64,000 nt of DNA from Streptomyces rapamycinicus NRRL 5491 (GTDB lineage Bacteria > Actinomycetota > Actinomycetes > Streptomycetales > Streptomycetaceae): assembly GCF_024298965.1 (NCBI RefSeq), contig NZ_CP085193.1:3658001-3722000 (forward strand), given 5' to 3'. The notes beneath the pieces are model-generated. The model made no database searches. It was not told where the DNA came from and saw nothing but the letters and a program-made list of their open reading frames with translations. Shown in pieces: positions 33,483 through 42,392 of the stretch; the first letter of the stretch is position 1, and each line of letters opens with the position of its first letter. A program made the position numbers and the translations under genes.

Positions 33483-34739
33483 TTGCCCAGTGCCAGCCCC
33501 TACCGCGCGATCTTCGCCGCCCCCGGCGCCAAGGAGTTCTCCGCGGCCGGCTTCCTCGGGCGGATGCCGCTGTCCATGGCGGGCATCGGCGTGGTCACCA
33601 TGGTCTCCGAACTCACCGGCCGGTACGGGCTCGCGGGCGCCCTGTCGGCCACCCTGGCGCTCTCCGCCGCCGTCATCGGCCCGCAGATCTCCCGGCTGGT
33701 CGACCGGCACGGCCAGCGCCGGGTGCTGCGCCCGGCGACCCTCATGGCGCTCGCCGCCGTCTGCGGGCTGCTCCTGAGCGCGCACCGGGGCTGGCCGGAC
33801 TGGACGCTGTTCGTCTTCGCCGCCGCGTCCGGCTGTGTGCCCAGCGTGGGCTCCATGGTGCGGGCCTGCTGGGCGGCGGTCTACGAGGACTCCCCGCGCG
33901 AGCTGCACGCCGCGTACGCGTGGGAGTCCATCGTCGACGAGATCTGCTTCATCGTCGGGCCGGTCATCTCGATCGGGCTGTCCACCTCCTGGTTCCCGGA
34001 GGCGGGCCCGCTGCTGGCCGCCTGCTTCCTGGCGGCCGGGGTCTTCTCGCTGACCGCGCAGCGGGCCACCGAGCCCGTACCGCATCCGCGCGGGCACCAC
34101 ACCGGCGGTTCGGCGCTGCGCTCGCGCGGGCTCCAGGTGCTGGTGACCACCTTCATGGCGACGGGCGCGATCTTCGGGGCGATCGACGTGGTGACGGTGG
34201 CCTTCGCCGAGGACGAGGGACACAAGGGCGCGGCCAGTCTGGTCCTGGCGGTGTACGCGGCGGGCTCCTGCCTCGCGGGCGCGGTCTTCGGGGTGCTGCG
34301 GCTGAGCGGTCCGGTGTCCCGTCGCTGGTTGTGGGGTATTTGTGCGATCGCCGTGAGTATGATCCCGCTCCAACTGGTCGGGAACCTGCCGTTCCTGGCC
34401 GTGGCGCTCTTCGTCGCGGGCCTGGCCATCGCACCCACGATGGTCACCACCATGGCCCTTGTCGAACGGCACGTACCACGCGCGCATCTGACCGAGGGGA
34501 TGACCTGGGTGAGCACCGGGCTCGCGGTCGGGGTGGCGCTCGGCTCGTCGGCCGCCGGATGGGTGGTGGACGCGGCCGGCGCCCGGGCGGGGTACGCGGT
34601 GCCGGCCGTGGCCGGGGCGCTCGCGGCCGCGGTGGCGTTCCTCGGGTACCGCCGGCTCCGGCCGGCGCCACAGCGGGAGGGGTCGGGGACGGATGGCCGT
34701 CAGGACCGTGAAGACCGTACGGAGCAGCGTGTGGCGTAA
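33483..34739 (+). CDS. MFS transporter
   Basis: 418-residue major facilitator with about 12 membrane segments. The conserved loop between helices 2 and 3 reads RLVDRHGQRRVL, an MFS motif A variant, and the central loop (about residues 185-215) is rich in Pro and His. The TTG at 33483 is chosen because GGAG lies six bases upstream and the next residues (PSASPYRAIFAAPGAKEFSAAGFLGRMP) match the N-terminus of a common Streptomyces MFS group. Substrate unknown. Its 3' end overlaps the FAD-oxidase gene by 47 bases in another frame, so the two are one transcript. Confidence 0.85.
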   Translation: MPSASPYRAIFAAPGAKEFSAAGFLGRMPLSMAGIGVVTMVSELTGRYGLAGALSATLALSAAVIGPQISRLVDRHGQRRVLRPATLMALAAVCGLLLSAHRGWPDWTLFVFAAASGCVPSVGSMVRACWAAVYEDSPRELHAAYAWESIVDEICFIVGPVISIGLSTSWFPEAGPLLAACFLAAGVFSLTAQRATEPVPHPRGHHTGGSALRSRGLQVLVTTFMATGAIFGAIDVVTVAFAEDEGHKGAASLVLAVYAAGSCLAGAVFGVLRLSGPVSRRWLWGICAIAVSMIPLQLVGNLPFLAVALFVAGLAIAPTMVTTMALVERHVPRAHLTEGMTWVSTGLAVGVALGSSAAGWVVDAAGARAGYAVPAVAGALAAAVAFLGYRRLRPAPQREGSGTDGRQDREDRTEQRVA

Positions 34740-36018
34740 CTGGGCGGGGAACGTGATGGCCCGCCCGGCGCGGATCGTCGCCCCGTCGTCCACGCAGGAG
34801 CTGGCCGAGATGGTGGGCCGGGCGACGGCGGAGGGGCTGAAGGTGAAGGCGGTGGGCACCGGGCACTCCTTCACCACCGCGGCCGCCACCGACGGGCTGC
34901 TGATACGCCCCCACCGGATGGCGGGGGTGCGCGGTCTTGACCGCGAGGCGGGGACCGTGACCGTCGCGGCCGGCACCTCGCTCCGGCAGCTCAACGAGAC
35001 GCTGTCGGCCCATGGGCTGTCGCTGGTCAACATGGGCGACATCATGGAGCAGACGGTGGCCGGAGCGACCTCCACGGGCACCCATGGCACCGGCCGGGAC
35101 AGCGCCTCGATCGCCGCCCAGATCAAGGGTCTGGAGCTGGTGACGGCGGACGGTTCGGTGCTGCGCTGCTCGGCGGAGGAGAACCCGGAGATCTTCGCGG
35201 CGGCCCGGATCGGGCTCGGCGCGCTCGGCGTGGTCAGCGAGATCACCTTCGGGGTGGAACCGGAGTTCCTGCTCTCGGCGCGCGAGGAGCCCATGCCCTT
35301 CGACCGCGTGATGGCCGATTTCGAACAGCTCGTGGCCGAGAACGAGCACTTCGAGTTCTACTGGTTTCCGCACACCGGCAACTGCAACACCAAGCGCAAC
35401 AACCGCAGCACCGGCCCCGCCGCCCCGGTGGGTCGGGTCAGCGGCTGGGTGGACGACGAACTGCTGTCCAACGGCATCTTCCAGGTGGCCTGTTCGGTGG
35501 GCCGGGCGGTTCCCGCCACCATCCCCGGAATCGCCAAAATCTCCAGCCGCGCCCTGTCCGCCCGGACCTACACGGACATCCCTTACAAAGTCTTCACCTC
35601 TCCGCGCCGAGTGCGGTTCCTGGAGATGGAGTACGCCGTGCCGCGCGAGGCCGCGGTCACCGTGCTGCGCGAGCTCAAGGCGACCGTCGAGCGGTCCGGA
35701 CTGCGGGTCAGCTTCCCGGTGGAGGTGCGCACCGCGCCCGCCGACGACATCCCGCTGTCCACCGCCTCCGGGCGCGACACCGCGTACATCGCCGTCCATC
35801 TGTACCGGGGCACCCCGCACCGGGCGTACTTCACGGCGGCCGAGCAGATCATGATCGCGCACGGCGGGCGTCCGCACTGGGGCAAGCTGCACAGCCGCGA
35901 CGCCGCCTATCTGGCCGGGGTCTACCCCCGGTTCGGCGAGTTCGCGGCGGTGCGCGACCGGCTGGATCCAAACCGGCTGTTCACCAACGACTATCTGCGG
36001 CGGGTGCTCGGCGACTGA
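34693..36018 (+). CDS. FAD-binding sugar-lactone / alditol oxidase family protein
   Basis: 441-residue flavoprotein of the D-arabinono-1,4-lactone oxidase / alditol oxidase family. A VAO-type FAD domain occupies about residues 25-195 with GTGHSF at 55-60; H58 is the position of covalent FAD attachment in this family. The ALO substrate domain follows, and the C-terminal HWGKLHSRDAAYLAGVYPRFGEFAAVRDRLDPNRLFTNDYL is the family signature. It probably oxidises a polyol or sugar lactone with O2. The start at 34693 overlaps the MFS gene by 47 bases; translation is likely coupled, so the carrier may handle a related substrate. The 3' end runs into a 26-nt repeat. Confidence 0.9.
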   Translation: MAVRTVKTVRSSVWRNWAGNVMARPARIVAPSSTQELAEMVGRATAEGLKVKAVGTGHSFTTAAATDGLLIRPHRMAGVRGLDREAGTVTVAAGTSLRQLNETLSAHGLSLVNMGDIMEQTVAGATSTGTHGTGRDSASIAAQIKGLELVTADGSVLRCSAEENPEIFAAARIGLGALGVVSEITFGVEPEFLLSAREEPMPFDRVMADFEQLVAENEHFEFYWFPHTGNCNTKRNNRSTGPAAPVGRVSGWVDDELLSNGIFQVACSVGRAVPATIPGIAKISSRALSARTYTDIPYKVFTSPRRVRFLEMEYAVPREAAVTVLRELKATVERSGLRVSFPVEVRTAPADDIPLSTASGRDTAYIAVHLYRGTPHRAYFTAAEQIMIAHGGRPHWGKLHSRDAAYLAGVYPRFGEFAAVRDRLDPNRLFTNDYLRRVLGD

Positions 36019-36089
36019 CGTGTCACGGCCCGTCGGCCGACTGACGCGTCAGGGCGCGCCGGGCGACTGGCGTGTCACGGCGCGCCGGT
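36012..36089. repeat. Three tandem 26-nt repeats across two convergent gene ends
   Basis: Units at 36012-36037, 36038-36063 and 36064-36089 share CGACTG[AG]CG[TC]GTCA[CG]GGC; the first includes the stop codon of the FAD oxidase and the third contains the stop of the opposing membrane-protein gene. The array therefore fills the whole gap between the two genes. Confidence 0.75.
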
Positions 36090-36953
36090 GGCGCCGGGCG
36101 TGGGCGTGGCCTCGCCGGAAGCATCCGTTCCGCCCTCCGTGACACCGCCGGACGGGGTCCGGGAGGGGCCCGGGGCGGCGGGCTCGGAGGTGCCGGGCGC
36201 GGTCGCGCCGCCGGTGCCGCCGTCCTGGCTCGAGCCGTCGCCGGAGCCCTTGCCGGAGCCGGACGAACCGGATGATCCGGACGCGTCGGGCGTCGGCGCG
36301 GTCGAGGCGTCTCCCGCGCCGCCCCCGCGGGAGGCGCCCGGGGACGGCGTCTCGTCGCCGCCCCGGGAGGAGCCGGGGCCGTACGACGGGGCGGCCGGGT
36401 CCCGGCGCGAGGGGCCGGGGGTGGACTTCGGCCCCGGGGAGCCGCTCACGCTGTCGCTGACGGTGGTTCCGGTCCGGTTCTCCCCCCAGACGTTGGACAC
36501 CGGGCCGCCGGAGAACATCTCGATCCCCGTGATCACGCTCATGGCGGCGATGAAGACGGCGGCCGCCCCGACGGCATGGCGCCGCCGGACGCGCGGCCGG
36601 GCGCCGTGCGTGGTCGGCTCGCCGTACTCGCCGGGGTCCGGGGCCGGCGGGGGCGCGCCCGGCTCGGCGGACTCGGCCGGTCCGGCGTACCACCGGCGCC
36701 CGGTCGGCCGCGTCTGGACCCGCACCTCCTTGATCTGCTCACCGGTGCGCCGGAACAGATGCTGGAAGACGGTGCCGCCCGCGGTCGCCACCACGCTCAC
36801 CACACCGGCGCCCAGGATCGTCCCGTAGACGCCCAGTTTGGACGCGAGCACCGCGGCGGCGACGGCCGCCAGCGCGCTGCCGGCCACATGGGCCACGCTC
36901 AGCTCGATCCGCCCGCTCTTGTGTTGTCCGTCGCTGTCGGCCCTGCCGTGCAT
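36075..36953 (-). CDS. Hypothetical membrane protein with a long low-complexity tail
   Basis: 292-residue protein. The first 25 residues are polar. Two hydrophobic segments follow at about 22-65 (LAAVAAAVLASKLG, GTILGAGVVSVVATAGGTVF), then a charged stretch, a further hydrophobic segment at about 125-145 (GAAAVFIAAMSVITGIEMF), and a final 140-residue tail of Ser, Gly, Pro and Thr that looks cell-wall spanning. The pattern fits an exported, membrane-anchored surface protein. The ATG at 36953 is chosen, preceded by GAGGCGGGAG. The function is unknown. It is divergent from sepH and its stop lies in a repeat unit. Confidence 0.6.
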   Translation of the reverse strand: MHGRADSDGQHKSGRIELSVAHVAGSALAAVAAAVLASKLGVYGTILGAGVVSVVATAGGTVFQHLFRRTGEQIKEVRVQTRPTGRRWYAGPAESAEPGAPPPAPDPGEYGEPTTHGARPRVRRRHAVGAAAVFIAAMSVITGIEMFSGGPVSNVWGENRTGTTVSDSVSGSPGPKSTPGPSRRDPAAPSYGPGSSRGGDETPSPGASRGGGAGDASTAPTPDASGSSGSSGSGKGSGDGSSQDGGTGGATAPGTSEPAAPGPSRTPSGGVTEGGTDASGEATPTPGATGAP

Positions 36954-37342
36954 CTCCCGCCTCGCTTGGACATTCGTTCCAGCCTGCAGGGAGAAGTGAC
37001 CGATAAACGAAGCAGATCGTTCCGATTCTGTCGTTTCTGTGAAACTTGCCACCCAAATTGGGCCTCACTTCGAAGGATTCACGCTGCCATCCCCCTCCCG
37101 GCCATGAACTCGGCTGGCGTGCCGCTCTACCTGAGCGGCCCGAATGGAGTACTGTGGCGAGCCCTGGCCCCGCTTTCCCGTCCGGCCGCCCGGACCCAAC
37201 GGGAGGGGTCAGAAGGCGGCAACCAACCGGCCCGGGCAACTCGGCAAAGTTGTGGCAGGCTGCACCCGGGCAGGCCACACTCGTCTAGCGGGAGAGCAGC
37301 GACGCAACCGTGACGTCGGCAGGCACCACCCGGGAGGTCCCC
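36954..37342. other. Divergent promoter region before sepH
   Basis: Gap of 389 bases with no supported gene. A frame on the minus strand that extends the membrane-protein gene by 33 codons is not convincing. The AT-richer segment at about 37000-37090 and GGGAGG just before the sepH ATG are what can be said. Confidence 0.5.
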
Positions 37343-38404
37343 ATGCCCGAACTGCGTGTCGTGGCCGTCAGCAACGACGGCACACGGCTGGTGCTCAAGG
37401 CTGCGGACAGCACGGAGTACACACTTCCCATCGACGAGCGACTGCGCGCCGCGGTGCGCAATGACCGCGCTCGGCTCGGCCAGATCGAGATCGAGGTCGA
37501 GAGCCATCTGCGGCCCCGTGACATCCAGGCCCGTATACGTGCCGGCGCCACCGCCGAAGAGGTCGCGCAGATGGCGGGCATCCCCGTCGACCGCGTGCGG
37601 CGCTTCGAGGGCCCGGTGCTCGCGGAGCGCGCCTTCATGGCCGAGCGCGCCCGTAAGACTCCCGTGCGCCGCCCCGGCGAGAACACCGGACCGCAGCTCG
37701 GCGAGGCCGTCGCGGAGCGGCTGTTGCTGCGCGGTGCCGAGAAGGACACCACGCAGTGGGACTCCTGGCGGCGCGACGACGGCACCTGGGAGGTGCTGCT
37801 GGTCTACCGGGTCGCCGGTGAGCCGCACTCGGCGAGCTGGACCTACGACCCGCCCCGGCGGCTGGTCCAGGCGGTGGACGACGAGGCGCGGGCGCTGATC
37901 GGCGAGGCCGACGACACGCCCGAGCCGAGCTTCCCGTTCGTGCCGCGGATCGCCCGGCTGCCGCGCGACCGGGACAGGGACCGCGATCGCGACCGGGACC
38001 GGACGTCGTCCGAGCGCCTCGGTGACGACGACGCCCCGGCACCCGCGTCCGCCTCGCTGGACGACGGTCTCGGTGAGCGGGACTCGCTCACCAGCCTGCT
38101 GGAGGCCGTGCCCAACTTCCGTGGCGACATGGTCGTACCCGAGGCTCCGGTCGCGTCGGCTGCCCCGCAGCCGGACGAGCCCACCGAGGAGCCGGAGGCC
38201 GTCGAGCCGCCCGCCTCCGCGGCGAGCGCGGGTTCGGCGTACGCGGATGTGCTGATGCCGCGCTCGGTGGCGGGCCACCGCGACCGGCTGACCGGTACGA
38301 CGGACCGCCAGGCGGAGGCGGACGGCGTCCGCCCGGGCCGCCGGGCCGCGGTGCCGAGTTGGGACGAGATCGTCTTCGGCACCCGCCGCAAGAAGCAGGA
38401 GTAG
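37343..38404 (+). CDS. sepH: Septation protein SepH (DUF3071)
   Basis: 353-residue cell-division protein. The N-terminal DUF3071 domain (about 1-170) starts MPELRVVAVSNDGTRLVL and contains a helix-turn-helix (GATAEEVAQMAGIPVDRVRRFEG). The C-terminal part is acidic and Pro/Ala-rich, with an Asp-Arg dipeptide repeat at about 209-220, and ends RKKQE. SepH binds FtsZ in Streptomyces and mycobacteria and promotes Z-ring assembly at sporulation septa. A GGGAGG ribosome site precedes the ATG. A perfect 18-bp hairpin follows the gene. Confidence 0.93.
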   Translation: MPELRVVAVSNDGTRLVLKAADSTEYTLPIDERLRAAVRNDRARLGQIEIEVESHLRPRDIQARIRAGATAEEVAQMAGIPVDRVRRFEGPVLAERAFMAERARKTPVRRPGENTGPQLGEAVAERLLLRGAEKDTTQWDSWRRDDGTWEVLLVYRVAGEPHSASWTYDPPRRLVQAVDDEARALIGEADDTPEPSFPFVPRIARLPRDRDRDRDRDRDRTSSERLGDDDAPAPASASLDDGLGERDSLTSLLEAVPNFRGDMVVPEAPVASAAPQPDEPTEEPEAVEPPASAASAGSAYADVLMPRSVAGHRDRLTGTTDRQAEADGVRPGRRAAVPSWDEIVFGTRRKKQE

Positions 38405-38419
38405 CGGCCGCCGCCGCGC

Positions 38420-38460
38420 CGACGGGCCCTGCCACCGCACGCCGGTGGCAGGGCCCGTCG
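38420..38460. terminator. Bidirectional terminator after sepH
   Basis: CGACGGGCCCTGCCACCG (38420-38437) and CGGTGGCAGGGCCCGTCG (38443-38460) form a perfect 18-bp stem with a five-base loop between convergent sepH and the sulfurtransferase gene. Confidence 0.92.
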
Positions 38461-38467
38461 GCGTCGG

Positions 38468-39304
38468 TCAGCCCCGCTCGGGGCCGGTGGCCACCGGACG
38501 GGCCCCGTCCGCGGACCATTCGCTCCAGGAGCCGACGTACAGGGCCGCCGGAACGCCCGCGACCGCCAGCGCCAGCACCTGGTGCGCGGCCGAGACCCCG
38601 GAGCCGCAGTACACCCCGACCTCGGCGTCACCGGTGGCGCCCAGGGCCGCGAACCGCTCGACCAGCCGCTCGGCGGGCAGGAAGTGACCGTCGTCCGTGA
38701 CGTTCTCCGCCGTGGGAGCGGAGACCGCGCCCGGGATGTGGCCGCCGACGGGGTCGATGGGCTCGACCTCCCCCCGGTAGCGCTCGCCCGCACGCGCGTC
38801 CAGCAGCACTCCGCGCCGGGCGAGCGCCGCCGCGTCGTCCGCCTCCAGCAGCGGCAGGGCCCCGGGGCGCGGCACGAAGTCGCCCTCGGGCGCGTCCGGC
38901 ACCTCGGTGGTCAGCGAGCCGTCGGCCGCCGTCCACGCGGGCAGCCCCCCGTCGAGCACCCGGACGGACGGATGGCCCGCCCAGCGCAGCAGCCACCACG
39001 CGCGCGCCGCGGCCCACCCCTGTCCGCCGTCGTACGCCACCACGCGCCGGTCCTGGCTCACCCCGGCTCGGCGCATCGCGGCCGCGAACGCGGAAAGATC
39101 GGGCAGGGGGTGGCGGCCGGACTTTCCGGGCGGGCCCGCGAGCTCGGTGTCGAGGTCGACGTAGACGGCACCGGGCAGATGCCCCGCCTCGTATGTGGGG
39201 CGGCCGGGAGGCCCGCCGAGCTGCCAACGCACATCGAGCAGGAGCGGAGGATGATCCTCCGCCAGCTCGCTCATGAGATCGGATGCGGTGATGATGGCAT
39301 GCAT
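38468..39304 (-). CDS. sseA: Sulfurtransferase with two rhodanese domains (SseA-like)
   Basis: 278-residue tandem rhodanese. The N-terminal inactive domain (about 10-125) has no catalytic cysteine at its loop (YDGGQGWAAAR), and the C-terminal domain carries C233 in the loop CGSGVSAAH. CGSG[VT] loops are typical of 3-mercaptopyruvate sulfurtransferases rather than thiosulfate enzymes. It transfers sulfur from mercaptopyruvate or thiosulfate to cyanide or protein acceptors. The ATG at 39304, with AAGGA at good spacing, is chosen; the frame open further upstream is not coding. It converges on sepH. Confidence 0.9.
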   Translation of the reverse strand: MHAIITASDLMSELAEDHPPLLLDVRWQLGGPPGRPTYEAGHLPGAVYVDLDTELAGPPGKSGRHPLPDLSAFAAAMRRAGVSQDRRVVAYDGGQGWAAARAWWLLRWAGHPSVRVLDGGLPAWTAADGSLTTEVPDAPEGDFVPRPGALPLLEADDAAALARRGVLLDARAGERYRGEVEPIDPVGGHIPGAVSAPTAENVTDDGHFLPAERLVERFAALGATGDAEVGVYCGSGVSAAHQVLALAVAGVPAALYVGSWSEWSADGARPVATGPERG

Positions 39305-39592
39305 AGGGATCATCCTTGCGTAGGTATCTCTGCGTCGATTGGACCACCCGGTCACCCGGTGTACGTCTGGGTGACACCAGAGCGCAATGAAGCCGAAACG
39401 GATGTGCGGCAATAATTCGGGCATTCTGCTGCGAGGCACGGCGAATTGCGGTTCCGCCAGGGCGCTATGTGCGACAGGTGGTGCAAACATCTGTCGGGCC
39501 CCCCCGCATCAGCACCTCCGCACGACCGCCCCGCGCCGCCGACCGGCCCGGGGCCGTACCTCCACCACGATGGTCCGAGGAGAGAATGACGT

Positions 39593-40366
39593 ATGACCGA
39601 GGCAGCGACTCGGCGCACACCGGGCACGCCCTGCTGGACGAGTCTGATGGTGCACAGCCTTGCCGCGACACAGGACTTCTACCACTCCCTGTTCGGCTGG
39701 GAGTTCACGCCGGGCCCCCAGCAGCTCGGCGCGTATGTCCGCGCGGTGCGGGGCGGCCGACCGGTCGCCGGGTTGAGCGAGCTGCCTCCGGAACGCCATC
39801 TGCCCGTGGCCTGGATGACCTATCTGGCCTCCGACGACGCCGATGAGACCGCCGAGATGATCCGCGCGTGCGGCGGCACCGTGGCGGTGGGACCGCTGGA
39901 CGCCGACGAGGCCGGCCGGATGCTGATCGCCGCCGACCCCGAGGGCGCGGTGTTCGGGGTGTGGCAGGAGTGCACGTACGCGGCGGCGGAGCCCGGGGCA
40001 CCGGGCACTCCGGTCTGGCACGAGCTGCTGACCCGTGACGGCACCGGGGTGCTGAAGTTCTACAAGATGGTCTTCGGCTATCAGACGGAACCGGCGGCCC
40101 CCGAGGAGCCGGGCTGCCGCACCTTGCACCTGGACGGCCGGCCGGTGTGCGCGATCCAGAGCGTGGGCGACGCCCTGCCGCGCGGCCGGGGCCCGTACTG
40201 GATGACCCACTTCGCGGTGGACGATGTGGACGAGACGGTGCGCCGGGTGACCGCGCTGGGCGGTCAGGTGGTGCGGCCGCCGTCGCGGGGAGCGAGCGGC
40301 CATCGGGCCACGGTGCGGGACCCGGAGGGGGCGGCCTTCACCGTCGTACGGCGCACGGAGGGATGA
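39593..40366 (+). CDS. VOC-family protein with two glyoxalase domains
   Basis: 257-residue protein with two vicinal-oxygen-chelate modules (about 10-125 and 135-255). Each has the typical beta-alpha-beta-beta-beta pattern: CWTSLMVHSLAATQDFYHSLFGW in the first and WHELLTRDGTGVLKFYKMVFGY in the second. Both end with a D-PEGA-F element (DPEGAVFGV, DPEGAAFTV). The double-domain glyoxalase-like family is common in actinobacteria; members bind a metal or small hydrophobic molecules and many have unknown substrates. The gene stands alone between convergent tdk and divergent sseA. Confidence 0.85.
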   Translation: MTEAATRRTPGTPCWTSLMVHSLAATQDFYHSLFGWEFTPGPQQLGAYVRAVRGGRPVAGLSELPPERHLPVAWMTYLASDDADETAEMIRACGGTVAVGPLDADEAGRMLIAADPEGAVFGVWQECTYAAAEPGAPGTPVWHELLTRDGTGVLKFYKMVFGYQTEPAAPEEPGCRTLHLDGRPVCAIQSVGDALPRGRGPYWMTHFAVDDVDETVRRVTALGGQVVRPPSRGASGHRATVRDPEGAAFTVVRRTEG

Positions 40367-40433
40367 GCCGGGCGGGGTGCCGTGAGCCGGGCGGCGGCCG
40401 GAGGGCCGGGGGACGGGCCACGGGAGGACCCCG

Positions 40434-41078
40434 TCAGTCGACGGGCAGCACATCCGGTGACAGGGTGGCGGCGCGCGCCCGGGCGGCCGTCATCCGGCGC
40501 CGGTGGTGGCGCCGGCACAGCACCTCGTAACCGACCTCGCTCCCCGGCCGGTTGACGTCGCCCACGACCACCTGGGCGCCCTCGACGACCATCTGGCCAC
40601 CGACGGTGCGGGCGTTGTGCGTCGCCCGGGCGCCGCACCAGCACAGCGCCTCCACCTGCAGCACCTCCACCCGGTCGGCCAGCTCCACCAGGCGCTGGGA
40701 GCCGGGGAAGAGCTTGCTGCGGAAGTCGGTGGTGATGCCGAAGGCGAAGACGTCCACCTCCAGGTCGTCCACCACCCGGGCGAGTTGGTCGATCTGCGGT
40801 GGGGTCAGGAACTGCGCCTCGTCGGCTATCACGTAGTCGACCCGGCCCCCGGCGGTCAGCGCCTGGACCACATGGGTGTAGAAGTCGAGGTCGTCGGCGA
40901 CCTCGATCGCCTTGGTGGCCAGCCCGAGCCGCGAGGAGAGCTTGCCCTCGCCCTCCCGGTCGTCCCGGGTGTAGATCATCCCCTGGAGCCCGCGCGCCGA
41001 GCGGTTGTGCTGGATCTGCAGAGCGAGGGTGCTCTTTCCGCAGTCCATCGTTCCGGAAAAGAACACCAGCTCGGGCAT
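40434..41078 (-). CDS. tdk: Thymidine kinase
   Basis: 214-residue type II thymidine kinase. The P-loop is GTMDCGKST (residues 9-17). The DEAQF segment (catalytic Glu) lies near residue 86, and the C-terminal lid domain has a zinc-binding cysteine set, CWCG and CRRHH. It phosphorylates thymidine to dTMP in salvage. The ATG at 41078 is the only sensible start, although its ribosome site is weak. The last 20 residues are an Ala/Arg-rich extension beyond the zinc lobe. It follows the phosphodiesterase gene by 72 bases on the same strand. Confidence 0.95.
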   Translation of the reverse strand: MPELVFFSGTMDCGKSTLALQIQHNRSARGLQGMIYTRDDREGEGKLSSRLGLATKAIEVADDLDFYTHVVQALTAGGRVDYVIADEAQFLTPPQIDQLARVVDDLEVDVFAFGITTDFRSKLFPGSQRLVELADRVEVLQVEALCWCGARATHNARTVGGQMVVEGAQVVVGDVNRPGSEVGYEVLCRRHHRRRMTAARARAATLSPDVLPVD

Positions 41079-41150
41079 GAGGAGGCGGGGCCTTTCGTAG
41101 GGCGGGGTGACCGGTGCGGGCGTGAGCGGGCCGGGCGTGAACGGGGGCGT

Positions 41151-42392
41151 TCAGGAGCGTACTTCGAGGAGCGGCACCAGCTGCTCCAGGGGGGTCATCG
41201 AACCGTGCAGCCCGACCATGGCGGACTCCTTCGGCTCGGTGTGCGAGGCGACGATCGCGACGTCGTCGCGCGCGGCGGCCACGATGTCGCCGATCCGCCG
41301 GTACACCCGGTCGTCGACGCCCTTACCGCCGCCATCGGCGCCGCCGGGCCCGCCGAACCAGCCCGCCTCGATGGCCTCGTCACGGCCCGCCACCCACATC
41401 CGCTCCCCCAGCACCTCGCGCCAGACGGCCAGCACATCGCCCGCGGCGCCGGGGACGGCGTACACATGGCGGGCGCGGCCCTCGCCGCCGAGCAGCGAGA
41501 CGCCCGCGCGCAGCTCCCAGTCCTCGTCGAAGTCGATGCGCGACTCCGGGTCGAACGGGATGTCGATCATGCCGTGGTCCGCGGTGACATAGAGCGCCGA
41601 GCGGGGCGGGAGGCTCTCGGCGAGCCGCTGGGCGAGCCCGTCGACATAGCGGAGCTGATCGCGCCACTCGGGCGAGTCCACGCCGAAGCGGTGCCCCTTG
41701 CCGTCCACCTCGCTGTAGTACGTGTAGACGAGCGAGCGGCCCGCGGCTCCGAGCTGCTCGGCCGCGAGGTCCATCCGCTCCTCACCGGTGAGCCGCCCGT
41801 GGAAGGTGCCGCCGCTGAGCGCGACCTTGGTGAGCGGGGTCTCGGCGAAGGTGGGCGCGGAGACCTGGCAGGTGTGCACGCCCGCGGCGTCCGCGAGCTG
41901 GAAGACGGTCGGATACGGCTGCCAGGCGTGCGGCTCCGTCCAGGGCTGCCAGCGCAGCTGGTTCATCAGCTGGCCGGTGTCCGGGTCCCGCACCGTGTAG
42001 CCGGGCAGGCCGTGGGCGCCGGGCGGCAGTCCGGTGCCCACCGAGGCGAGCGAGGTCGCGGTGGTGGACGGGAAGCCCGCGGTGAGCGGCTCCCCCGAAC
42101 CGTTCAGCGAACTGGGCAGCAGCGAGGTCAGAAAGGGCGCCTCGCCGGGGTGGGCGCGCAGCAGCTCCCAGCCGAGGCCGTCCACCAGGAAGACACAGAC
42201 GCGGTCGGCGGGGGCGAGCACCAGACCGGAGGAGATCCCCGGGACCTCCTGGCCCGCGGCCACGGCGGGCAGCAGATCGGCGAGCGAGCCGGTGCCGTAC
42301 CGCGGCAGGGGCGCGGAGCCGGGGTCCAGCGGGGTGGGCTCGGGCCAGAAGGAGGCGGTGGAGGGCAGCGGGCCGGTGGCGGAGCCGGACAT
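41151..42392 (-). CDS. Alkaline phosphatase superfamily phosphodiesterase
   Basis: 413-residue type I phosphodiesterase / nucleotide pyrophosphatase. The metal-binding aspartate is D71 in VFLVDGLGWE, the nucleophile is a threonine at 110-111 in FPSTTATS, a second metal pair is D230/H234 in EVDGKGHRFG, and DHG (272-274) lies in TADHGMID. It would hydrolyse a phosphodiester or pyrophosphate bond; the substrate is unknown. No signal peptide is seen, so it is cytoplasmic. The ATG overlaps the DUF5998 stop by one base (TGATG), so the two are coupled. Confidence 0.88.
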   Translation of the reverse strand: MSGSATGPLPSTASFWPEPTPLDPGSAPLPRYGTGSLADLLPAVAAGQEVPGISSGLVLAPADRVCVFLVDGLGWELLRAHPGEAPFLTSLLPSSLNGSGEPLTAGFPSTTATSLASVGTGLPPGAHGLPGYTVRDPDTGQLMNQLRWQPWTEPHAWQPYPTVFQLADAAGVHTCQVSAPTFAETPLTKVALSGGTFHGRLTGEERMDLAAEQLGAAGRSLVYTYYSEVDGKGHRFGVDSPEWRDQLRYVDGLAQRLAESLPPRSALYVTADHGMIDIPFDPESRIDFDEDWELRAGVSLLGGEGRARHVYAVPGAAGDVLAVWREVLGERMWVAGRDEAIEAGWFGGPGGADGGGKGVDDRVYRRIGDIVAAARDDVAIVASHTEPKESAMVGLHGSMTPLEQLVPLLEVRS

